Source of the DNA: Amycolatopsis tucumanensis
GTDB taxonomy: Bacteria; Actinomycetota; Actinomycetes; Mycobacteriales; Pseudonocardiaceae
Assembly: GCF_021654135.1 (NCBI RefSeq)
Contig: NZ_JAKGSD010000011.1
Coordinates: forward strand, 72,879-136,878
Direction of reading: 5' to 3'
DNA: 64,000 nt
The first letter of the stretch is position 1, and each line of letters opens with the position of its first letter. The notes below the pieces were generated by a model. It searched no databases, had not been told where the DNA came from, and saw only the letters and a program-made list of their open reading frames with translations. Shown in pieces: positions 26,257 through 34,793 of the stretch. The position numbers and the translations under genes are program-made.

Positions 26257-27071
26257 TCAAGCGAGCCGCCAGAACGGGGACACCGGCCCGACGCCCTCGC
26301 CCAGCGGGTACGCCTCGGCCACGCACCGCTCGATGAACCGCTTGCCCTCGTCCACCGCGTCCGGCACCCCGAGCCCCTTGGCGAGGAACGCGGTGATCGA
26401 CGAGGCCAGCGTGTCGCCACCGCCGTGCGTGTGCGGCGTGTCGATCCGCCGCGCGGACAGCTCGATGAACTGCACGCCGTCGGACAGCAGGTCGACGCAC
26501 TCCGGGTCGTCGTAGAGGTGCCCGCCCTTGACCAGCACCCACATCGGACCCAGCGCCAGCAGCGCCCGCGCCGCGTCGCGCTGGCTGGCCCTGTCGGTGA
26601 CCTCGACGCCGGTGAGCAGCCGGACCTCGTCCAGGTTCGGGGTCACCAGCGTCGCGCGCGGGAACAGCTCCGTGCGGATGGCTTCCAGCGCCTCCTCACG
26701 CAGCAGGGCGTCCCCGTGCATCGACGCCGCCACCGGGTCCACCACGAACGGCACGTCCGCGTTGCGTCCGATGTGGACTTCGTCGAGCGTCTTGGCGACG
26801 GCGGTGATGATCTCCGCCGTCGCCAGCATGCCGGTCTTGGCCGCGTCCACGCCCATGTCCCCGGCAACGGCCTTGATCTGCGCCGACACGACGTCCGGCG
26901 GGATCTCGGTGAAGCCCTGCACACCGACGGAGTTCTGCACGGTGACCGCGGTGATCGCGGTCATCCCGTGCACCCCGCAGGCGAAGAACGCCCGCAGGTC
27001 GGCCTGGATCCCCGCCCCACCGCCGGAATCGCTCCCGGCGATGGTCAGCGCGGTCTTCGGGGTGACGCTCA

Positions 27072-27072
<1 letters not shown>
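26257..27072 (-). CDS. thiD: Hydroxymethylpyrimidine (phosphate) kinase, copy 2
   Basis: A 271-aa paralogue of the neighbouring thiD, very similar throughout: ALTIAGSDSGGGAGIQADLR, AAKTGMLATAEII, VVDPVAASMHGDAL, TPNLDEVRLLTGVEVTDRA, HTHGGGDTLASS. The catalytic loop is GGGD rather than GAGD. ATG 27072 overlaps the thiC stop (TAATG), so it is coupled to thiC, under the thiC TPP riboswitch. The pair arose by tandem duplication. Confidence 0.93.
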
Positions 27073-28828
<1,756 letters not shown>

Positions 28829-28941
28829 TCGGTTGTCCGTCCGACCATGCCACGTCGCGCGGCAGACCTCAAGAGCACGACGGTGAGACCGCTCACCCGC
28901 GCTGGAGTTTCACACCGGTGTCAGCCCCTAAGTTGACGATC

Positions 28942-30135
28942 ATGCGAACCACGGCCGCGCTCATCGCGCTCGGCGCCTGTCTCTTCGTGGTCGTCACGGC
29001 GGAGACGCTCGTGATCGGACTGCTGCCCGCGTTGTCGGCCGACCTGCGCGTGCCGGTGCCCTCGACCGGCCTGCTCGTGGCCGGGTACGCGCTGACGGTG
29101 ACCATCGGCGGTCCGCTCGTGACCGCCGCGACCCTGCGGGTGCCGCGCAAGGCGGCGCTGCTCGGGCTGGTCGCGGTGTTCGCGGCGGGCAACGCGCTCG
29201 CGGCGAGCGCGACCGGGTTCGGCGTGCTGCTGGCCGCGCGGGTGGTCACCGCGCTGACGCACAGCACGTTCTTCGCGATCGCGCTCGTGCTGGCCGCGTC
29301 GATGGTCCACCCGTCGAAGCGCGGGTGGGCCATCGCGTTCGTGTCGACCGGGCTGAACCTGGCGACCGTCCTCGGCGCGCCGCTGGGCACCCTCGTGGGT
29401 GAGGCGTACGGGTGGCGGACGTCGTTCTGGTTGCTGGCGGTCGTGGCGCTGGCCGCGATGGCGGCGGTGGCGCTGCTGGTGCCCGCCGCCCGGACCGCGG
29501 AACCGCCGCGGCTGGGACCGGAGCTGCGGGCGCTGGTGACGCGGCCGGTGCTGGTGCTGCTGGCGGTGACGCTGGTGACGGAGACCGGGTTCTTCGTGGC
29601 CTACACCTACCTGTCGCCGATCCTCGGCCGGATCTTCCCGCCCGGCGGGGTGGTCGTGCTGCTCATGGTGTTCGGCGCCGGGGCGCTGTGCGGGAACCTG
29701 GCAGGCGGGCGGCTCGCGGACCGGTGGCCGTGGGCTTCGCTGCGGGCGCTCATCGCGGTGCTGGCGGCGGCGATGGTCCTCTTCGCGGCGATCGCTTCGG
29801 TGCGAGCCGGGGCGGTAGTCGGCGTGTTCGCACTGGGCGCGGTGGCGTTCGCGCTGGTCCCCGGGCTGCAGACGCGGGTGGTGGTGGCCGCCGCCGGAGC
29901 GCCGACGCTCGCGGTCGCGGTCTACACGTCGATCTTCAACCTGGGCATCAGCGCGGGCGCGTGGCTGGGCGGGCGCGCGTTGTCGGCCGGTGCCGCGCTG
30001 GGCGCGTTGCCGCTGCTGGGGGCGGTCGGCGTGCTCGGCGGGCTGGCCGTGTCCGCTCTCCACCGCGGCGGAGGTCTTCAGTCCGGCCGGCGCAGCCCGG
30101 CGACGAGCATGCCGACCAGGCGGCGCGCGTCGTAG
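28942..30135 (+). CDS. MFS transporter (DHA1, AraJ/CmlA-like)
   Basis: A 397-aa drug/metabolite exporter with about 12 hydrophobic segments. TM1 is TTAALIALGACLFVVVTAE, motif A-like VPRKAALLGLVAVF is between TM2 and TM3, GAPLGTLVGEAYGWR is motif C/antiporter-like, and YTSIFNLGISAGAWLGG is typical of arabinose-efflux (AraJ/YdhP) members. ATG 28942 is 7 bp after TAAGTT (28929-28934), suggesting a leaderless mRNA. Its last 58 bp overlap the convergent tetR gene, and the basic C-terminal tail (SGRRSPATSMPTRRRAS) is encoded in that overlap. Confidence 0.9.
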   Translation: MRTTAALIALGACLFVVVTAETLVIGLLPALSADLRVPVPSTGLLVAGYALTVTIGGPLVTAATLRVPRKAALLGLVAVFAAGNALAASATGFGVLLAARVVTALTHSTFFAIALVLAASMVHPSKRGWAIAFVSTGLNLATVLGAPLGTLVGEAYGWRTSFWLLAVVALAAMAAVALLVPAARTAEPPRLGPELRALVTRPVLVLLAVTLVTETGFFVAYTYLSPILGRIFPPGGVVVLLMVFGAGALCGNLAGGRLADRWPWASLRALIAVLAAAMVLFAAIASVRAGAVVGVFALGAVAFALVPGLQTRVVVAAAGAPTLAVAVYTSIFNLGISAGAWLGGRALSAGAALGALPLLGAVGVLGGLAVSALHRGGGLQSGRRSPATSMPTRRRAS

Positions 30136-30647
30136 GGGTGCTTGCTGCTCGCGCCCGCGCAGAGGCCGCCGATGCCGCGCATCAGCTCGTACGCGTCGAG
30201 GCCGTCGCGAATCTCGGCTGACGCGGCTTCGAGCAGCTGTGTGCAGACCGGGACGAGCCGGTCCAGGAAGTAGGAGTGCAGGGGGTCGTAGCAGGGGTCG
30301 TCGGACTGCAGCACGGCGGGCAGGCCCTGCTTGGTGATCACGAAGTCGACGAACCGGTCGAGCCACTCCGCCAGGGCGGCGTACGGGGTCGCGCTGGCGG
30401 CGAGCAGCGCCGGACCGGCCTCGGCGAGCGCTTCCACCTGGTGCCGGTAGACCGCGATGATCAGGTCCGCCCTGGTGGGGAAGTGGCGGTAGATCGTGGC
30501 GGTCCCGACGCCCGCCTTGGCCGCGATGTCGCGGATCGGCGCCTCCACCCCGGACGCGACGAAGACCGCGGCCGCCGCGTCCAGCAGGGCTTTCTGGTTG
30601 CGCCGCGCGTCGGCCCGCTTGGGTGCGCTGTCGTCCACGCCGTCCAT
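30078..30647 (-). CDS. TetR family regulator
   Basis: A 189-aa regulator: DARRNQKALLDAAAAVFVASG, APIRDIAAKAGVGTATIYRHFPTRADL is a model TetR DNA-binding domain, followed by a SMUG/TetR_C-like helical domain. It is divergent from the alpha/beta-hydrolase gene with twin palindromes between them, and convergent with (overlapping) the MFS gene. It should repress itself and the hydrolase; the MFS exporter may also belong to the unit functionally. Confidence 0.9.
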   Translation of the reverse strand: MDGVDDSAPKRADARRNQKALLDAAAAVFVASGVEAPIRDIAAKAGVGTATIYRHFPTRADLIIAVYRHQVEALAEAGPALLAASATPYAALAEWLDRFVDFVITKQGLPAVLQSDDPCYDPLHSYFLDRLVPVCTQLLEAASAEIRDGLDAYELMRGIGGLCAGASSKHPYDARRLVGMLVAGLRRPD

Positions 30648-30670
30648 TCTCCCACCCGGTGGTAGCTAAG

Positions 30671-30709
30671 CGGGACGCTGTCCCGTATGTTAACCGGGAC
30701 AGTGTCCCG
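30671..30709. promoter_or_regulatory. Twin TetR operators
   Basis: CGGGACGCTGTCCCG (30671-30685) and CGGGACAGTGTCCCG (30695-30709), two copies of the palindrome CGGGAC-N3-GTCCCG with centres 24 bp apart. They sit between the divergent tetR (start 30647) and hydrolase (start 30729) genes. GGGACA/TGTCCC operators with this spacing are common for TetR repressors. Confidence 0.88.
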
Positions 30710-30728
30710 TTTCTAAGTGGAGTGAACG

Positions 30729-31451
30729 ATGACGACTTACCTGCTGGTGCACGGCGCGTGGCACACCGGGGAGTGCTGGACGCGGGTGACGCCGTTGCTG
30801 GAGGCGGCCGGGCACCGCGTGCTCGCGCCGACGCTGACCGGCTACGGCGATACGGTGCACCTGGCCGGCCCCGAGGTCGGCCTCGACACGCACGTCGCGG
30901 ACGTGACCGGTCTGATCCGCGCGGAGGACCTCACCGACGTGGTGCTCGTCGGGCACAGCTACGCCGGGCTGGTGATCTCGTCGGTGGCGAACGAGCTGCC
31001 GGACCGGGTCGCGCGGCTGGTGTACCTGGACGCGATGGTCCCGGAGGACGGCGAATCCGCGGCGGACGTCCTGCCCGTCACCCAGGGGCTGATCGACCTG
31101 GCGCTGGCCTCCGAAAGCGGCTGGCGCGTCCCGCCGATGCCCGAGCTGCCGCCGCCGGCCGGCCTGTTCGGCGTCACGGATCCTGATGACATCGCCTGGC
31201 TGCGCACGATGCTGTCCGACCAGCCGGTGCGCTGCCTGCAGCAACCGGTGCGGCTGGACAACCCGGCGACGCGGGCGATCCCGCGGACGCACATCCACTG
31301 CACGGTGAAACCGGAGGGCTTCGCGCGCCGCCCCGTGCCCGCCGTGCAGCCCAACGGAACGCCCGCGGAGATCTGGGAACTGCCCACGGGCCACGACTGC
31401 ATGATCACGACGCCGGTGGAGCTGAGCGAGCTGCTGCTGAAGCTCGCCTGA
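30729..31451 (+). CDS. Alpha/beta hydrolase
   Basis: A 240-aa cytosolic hydrolase. TTYLLVHGAWHTGECW holds the oxyanion HGxW loop, GLIRAEDLTDVVLVGHSYAGLVI the nucleophile Ser in GHSYAG, and the end LPTGHDCMITTPVELSELL the catalytic His. It resembles the MhpC/salicylate esterase-like subgroup. ATG 30729 follows AAGTGGAG. Repressible by the divergent TetR; probably an inducible detoxifying or catabolic esterase. Confidence 0.87.
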   Translation: MTTYLLVHGAWHTGECWTRVTPLLEAAGHRVLAPTLTGYGDTVHLAGPEVGLDTHVADVTGLIRAEDLTDVVLVGHSYAGLVISSVANELPDRVARLVYLDAMVPEDGESAADVLPVTQGLIDLALASESGWRVPPMPELPPPAGLFGVTDPDDIAWLRTMLSDQPVRCLQQPVRLDNPATRAIPRTHIHCTVKPEGFARRPVPAVQPNGTPAEIWELPTGHDCMITTPVELSELLLKLA

Positions 31452-31515
31452 GGGCCGCGGACTGACGTGCCGGACCGCGGTTGACCACGGGAAACGCCCT
31501 TCTAGGCTGCGGCAC

Positions 31516-32067
31516 GTGGGCGACTGGGAGACCCGGCTTCGCGAGTGGCAGAACCTCGACGTGCCGGAGGGCTGGCGGGCGGAGATCACCCCGGCAGGGG
31601 TGACACTGACGCCGCCCGTCGACAACGGGCACAGCAGGATCGCCGCGTCGGTCCATCGCGCCTTGGTGCGGGCGGTCCCGGAGGATCGGGCCATCCTGCA
31701 GAAGCTCGGCGTCTCCATTCGGAGCGCGAGCCGGCTCTACGTGCCCGGCCTGGTCGTGGTTCCGCACCACGAACTGCTGTCCCGTCCGGACAACGTGCCC
31801 GTTCCGGCGGAGGCCGCGGAACTGGTGGTGGAGATCGTCTCCCAGGGCAACGCCCGCACTGATCGTGTCGAGAAGCTCTGGGCCTACGCCCAGGCGCCGG
31901 TGCCTCTCTACCTCCTGATCGACCGGTACGCCGAGCCGAAGCCGTCGGTCACCCTGTTCTCGGATCCCGTCGACGGGCACTACCGCCGCTCGGAGCAGGT
32001 GTCCTTCGGCGAGGAGATCCGCCTGCCCGCGCCGTTCGACCTCGTGCTCGCGACCGCGGCCTTCTAA
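31516..32067 (+). CDS. Uma2-like (DUF820) protein with substituted active site
   Basis: A 183-aa PD-(D/E)xK-fold protein of the Uma2 family: VPEGWRAEITPAGVTLTPP, HSRIAASVHRALVR, ELVVEIVSQGNARTDRVEKLWAYAQAPVPLYLLID. In normal members the core reads P-D-V before two Val; here YVPGLVVV has Gly78 in place of the metal-binding Asp, while Glu106 and Lys120 remain. A nuclease role is therefore doubtful. GTG 31516 is used. Its stop overlaps that of the convergent protease gene by 4 bp (CTAA). Uma2 proteins are often present in many copies in actinomycetes; function unproven. Confidence 0.85.
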   Translation: MGDWETRLREWQNLDVPEGWRAEITPAGVTLTPPVDNGHSRIAASVHRALVRAVPEDRAILQKLGVSIRSASRLYVPGLVVVPHHELLSRPDNVPVPAEAAELVVEIVSQGNARTDRVEKLWAYAQAPVPLYLLIDRYAEPKPSVTLFSDPVDGHYRRSEQVSFGEEIRLPAPFDLVLATAAF

Positions 32068-32990
32068 CTCACCAGCTCGCTCGGCGTCGCGAACACGTCG
32101 ACCATCGCGCCGTTCCTCAGCACCGTGATGGCCAGCCTCGTGCCGATCACCTCGGCGAACAGCTGCCGCTGGATGTCCTGCGCGTCCGTGATCCGCGAGC
32201 GCCCCACGGTCAGCACCAGGTCGCCCGGCCGCAGCCCCGCCCGTTCGGCCGGCCCGCCGCGCACCACCTCCACGATCCGCAGCCCCGCGCGCTGCCCGGT
32301 GTGCTCGGCGACCTCGTCCGGCAACGGCGCCGGCACCCCGACCACCCCGAGGTACGCCCGCCGCACCCGGCCCTCCACCAGCAGCGTGTCGATGATCCGC
32401 CGGGTGGTCTCGTTGATCGGCACCGCCAGACCGAGGCCGAACCCGGCGACCGCCGTGTTGACGCCGACCACCCGGCCCGCCGAATCCGCCAGCGCGCCGC
32501 CCGAGTTGCCCGGGTTCAGCGCCGCGTCGGTCTGGATCACGTTCTCGATCACCCGCCCGGCGCTGCGGGTGCGCACCGGCAGCGACCGGCCCAGCGCGCT
32601 GACCACGCCCGCGGTCACTGAACCGGCGAGCCCGAGCGGGCTGCCGATCGCCACCACCAGCTGCCCGACGACCAGCTTGTCCGCGTCGCCCATCCGGGCC
32701 GCGCTCGGCGCCTCCGACGCGCGCAGCACGGCCAGGTCCGACAACGGGTCCGCGCCGACCACCGTGAACCGCGCCTCGGTGCCGTCCGAGTACGTCGCCG
32801 TGCCGTGCGTGCCGCCGCCGACCACGTGCGCGTTCGTCACCAGGTGCCCGTCGTCGGCGAACACGACCGCCGAACCACTGCCCCGGGACAGCCGCACGCT
32901 CGCCACGTGCGGCGTCACCTCGGCGGCCACCGTGCTCACCGAGCGTGAGTAGGCGTCGAGGGCATCGGTGTCATCCACCGCCACCACCAC
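32064..32990 (-). CDS. HtrA/DegP-like trypsin-PDZ protease without export signal
   Basis: A 308-aa S1C serine protease. Catalytic triad: His in VTNAHVVG (about 55), Asp in DPLSDLAVL (about 84), Ser in NPGNSGGALAD (about 167). A PDZ domain follows (LGVVGVPAP, GGPAERAGLRPGDLVLTVG). Unlike usual actinomycete HtrA it lacks both a signal peptide and a transmembrane anchor, so it should act in the cytosol, unless translation starts upstream. GTG 32990. Probably transcribed after def, across a possible terminator. Confidence 0.9.
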   Translation of the reverse strand: MVVAVDDTDALDAYSRSVSTVAAEVTPHVASVRLSRGSGSAVVFADDGHLVTNAHVVGGGTHGTATYSDGTEARFTVVGADPLSDLAVLRASEAPSAARMGDADKLVVGQLVVAIGSPLGLAGSVTAGVVSALGRSLPVRTRSAGRVIENVIQTDAALNPGNSGGALADSAGRVVGVNTAVAGFGLGLAVPINETTRRIIDTLLVEGRVRRAYLGVVGVPAPLPDEVAEHTGQRAGLRIVEVVRGGPAERAGLRPGDLVLTVGRSRITDAQDIQRQLFAEVIGTRLAITVLRNGAMVDVFATPSELVS

Positions 32991-33040
32991 CCCGCGATTA
33001 CACAGTTACATCAATAACCAGTGTGCGCTCGTGGGCACGC

Positions 33041-33070
33041 GGAAAGCCCTCTCGTTCACCGAGGGCGAAA
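33041..33070 (-). terminator. Possible terminator after def
   Basis: On the minus strand GCCCTC pairs with GAGGGC (33061-33066 with 33046-33051) around a 9-nt loop, followed by TTTCC. It lies 3 bp beyond the def stop and upstream of the protease gene. Confidence 0.6.
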
Positions 33071-33072
33071 GC

Positions 33073-33627
33073 TCACTCCGACCCGGGCAGCCAGGACAGA
33101 CCGGGGACGCCCCACTTGTTGCGCTTGAGCATGCGCTTCGCGTCGCGCGCGTGGCGGCCGACCAGGCGGTCCAGGTAGATGTAGCCGTCCAGGTGGTCGG
33201 TCTCGTGCTGCAGGCAGCGCGCGAAGTACCCGGTGCCCTCGACCTCGATCGGGTTGCCGTCGAGGTCGAAGCCGGTGACCTTGGCCCAGCTCGCCCGCCC
33301 GGTCGGGTACGACTCGCCGGGCGCGGACAGGCAGCCCTCCCAGTCGTCGTCGGGGTCGGGCATGGTCTCCGGGATCTCGGAGGTCTCCAGCTTCGGGTTG
33401 ACCACCAGGCCCTTGTGCCGCACACCCTGGTCGTCGGGGCAGTCGTAGACGAAGACGCGCAGGTCGACGCCGATCTGGTTGGCCGCCAGCCCCACCCCTT
33501 CGGCGGCGTACATGGTCTCGAACATGTCGTCGGTGAGGGTGCGCAGCTCGTCGTCGAACTTCTCCACCTCGCGGGTGGGGTTGTGCAGCACCGGGTCGCC
33601 GGCGATCCGGATCGGGTGGATGGTCAC
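33073..33627 (-). CDS. def: Peptide deformylase
   Basis: A 184-aa metalloenzyme removing the N-formyl group of nascent proteins. All three motifs are intact: [18 protein letters not shown] (metal Cys) and QHETDHLDG (metal His residues and catalytic Glu). GTG 33627 is chosen from the conserved N-terminus ([14 protein letters not shown]). The [19 protein letters not shown] insert is typical of actinobacterial type enzymes. Essential. Confidence 0.96.
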   Translation of the reverse strand: MTIHPIRIAGDPVLHNPTREVEKFDDELRTLTDDMFETMYAAEGVGLAANQIGVDLRVFVYDCPDDQGVRHKGLVVNPKLETSEIPETMPDPDDDWEGCLSAPGESYPTGRASWAKVTGFDLDGNPIEVEGTGYFARCLQHETDHLDGYIYLDRLVGRHARDAKRMLKRNKWGVPGLSWLPGSE

Positions 33628-33755
33628 AATCCGCGATCGTACCCAGCGGACGAGCCGTGACGCGCCGGGCCGTGATCCCACAACCGGACCCTCGACCCGT
33701 GGTTGAATGGCGCCCGCGGGATCACAACCGTGTGGTTTGCGACTTGAGGAGTCAG

Positions 33756-34073
33756 ATGGACGCCGCGGAGTCGATGGCCGGAGGCGACCGGCCGTCGCCC
33801 GAGCCCACCGGCGACGAGGGCGGGCTCACGCCCCGTGAGCTCAAGGTGCTGGCGTTCGAACGCCAGTGGTGGCGCTACGCGGGGGCCAAGGAACAGGCCG
33901 TCCGCGAAGAGTTCGGCCTCTCGCCCACCCGGTACTACCAGCTGCTCAACCAGCTCCTCGACAAAGAGGAAGCGATGCGCGCCGACCCGATGCTGGTGAA
34001 GCGGCTGCGCAAGATGCGCTCCGCGCGGCAGCGCAAACGGGTCGCCCGGCGACTGGGGATCGAAGCGCTATGA
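33756..34073 (+). CDS. DUF3263 protein
   Basis: A 105-aa basic protein. [46 protein letters not shown] is the DUF3263 domain, a helix-turn-helix-like actinobacterial family, followed by an Arg-rich tail. ATG 33756 has a TTGAGGAG ribosome site. Its stop overlaps the next gene's ATG (ATGA). The pairing of DUF3263 with a LytR C-terminal-domain protein is conserved in actinobacteria, suggesting a DNA-binding or regulatory role in envelope biology. Confidence 0.9.
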   Translation: MDAAESMAGGDRPSPEPTGDEGGLTPRELKVLAFERQWWRYAGAKEQAVREEFGLSPTRYYQLLNQLLDKEEAMRADPMLVKRLRKMRSARQRKRVARRLGIEAL

Positions 34074-34741
34074 ACTTTCTGCAGGGCCTGTCCCGCCCGC
34101 TGCGCCTGGCCGGTGTGGTGCTGATCGGGGTCGCTCTTGTGGCGGTCGTGATCGGCGGCATCACCGCGCTGAACGGCGACGGGGACAACGGCCAGACCGC
34201 GGCGCCGAGCCCGACGGCCACGGACGGGACGACAGCGCCCACCGAGACCACGGGCGCGACCCCCACGGAGCCGACGCCGCCGAGCCCGGTCCCGCCGACC
34301 TCCGAAACGCCGCCGCCGGGGCAGCCGACGGACACCGCGACGCCGGGCGGGCCCGGTGGCACGGCGACCCAGCCGGGCGGCACGACGGGCGCCCCTGGCG
34401 CGGGTGACGGCGGAGCGGCCGCCGACCAGACCGCCGCCAAGTGGGTGCCGGTGCGGGTCTACAACAACAGCACGATCCACGGCCTGGCCGCCCGCGCCGC
34501 CAACGAGCTGCGCGCGAACGGCTGGAACGTCGTCGAGGTCGGCAACTACCCGCAGGGGATCATCCCGACGACGACGGTGTACTACACGCCGGGCACGGAC
34601 GAGGAGACCGCGGCGCGTTCGCTGGCCACCGCGTTCGGCATGAAGGTCGAGCCGCGGTTCGACGGCATCCAGGACGCGAGCCCGGGTGTCATCGTGATCG
34701 TCACCAACGACTACAAGGGCTCGCAGGTCAAGGGTTCCTGA
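34070..34741 (+). CDS. LytR C-terminal domain membrane protein
   Basis: A 223-aa type II membrane protein. A transmembrane helix at about 10-33 (RLAGVVLIGVALVAVVIGGI), a Thr/Pro/Gly-rich extracellular linker of about 90 residues, then the LytR_C domain at about 124-218 (VPVRVYNNSTIHGLAARAAN, TTTVYYTPGTDEETAARSLA). This domain accompanies LCP cell-wall ligases; here it stands without the catalytic LCP part, so likely a cell-wall-associated accessory protein. Coupled to the DUF3263 gene. Confidence 0.9.
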   Translation: MNFLQGLSRPLRLAGVVLIGVALVAVVIGGITALNGDGDNGQTAAPSPTATDGTTAPTETTGATPTEPTPPSPVPPTSETPPPGQPTDTATPGGPGGTATQPGGTTGAPGAGDGGAAADQTAAKWVPVRVYNNSTIHGLAARAANELRANGWNVVEVGNYPQGIIPTTTVYYTPGTDEETAARSLATAFGMKVEPRFDGIQDASPGVIVIVTNDYKGSQVKGS

Positions 34742-34752
34742 GCCCGGGTTTC

Positions 34753-34789
34753 CGGAAAGGGCGGCCGACGCTACCGGCCGCCCTTTCCG
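34753..34789. terminator. Bidirectional terminator
   Basis: A 15-bp perfect stem (CGGAAAGGGCGGCCG and its complement) with a 7-nt loop between the convergent LytR_C and Cdc48-like genes. Confidence 0.9.
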
Positions 34790-34793
34790 CGTG

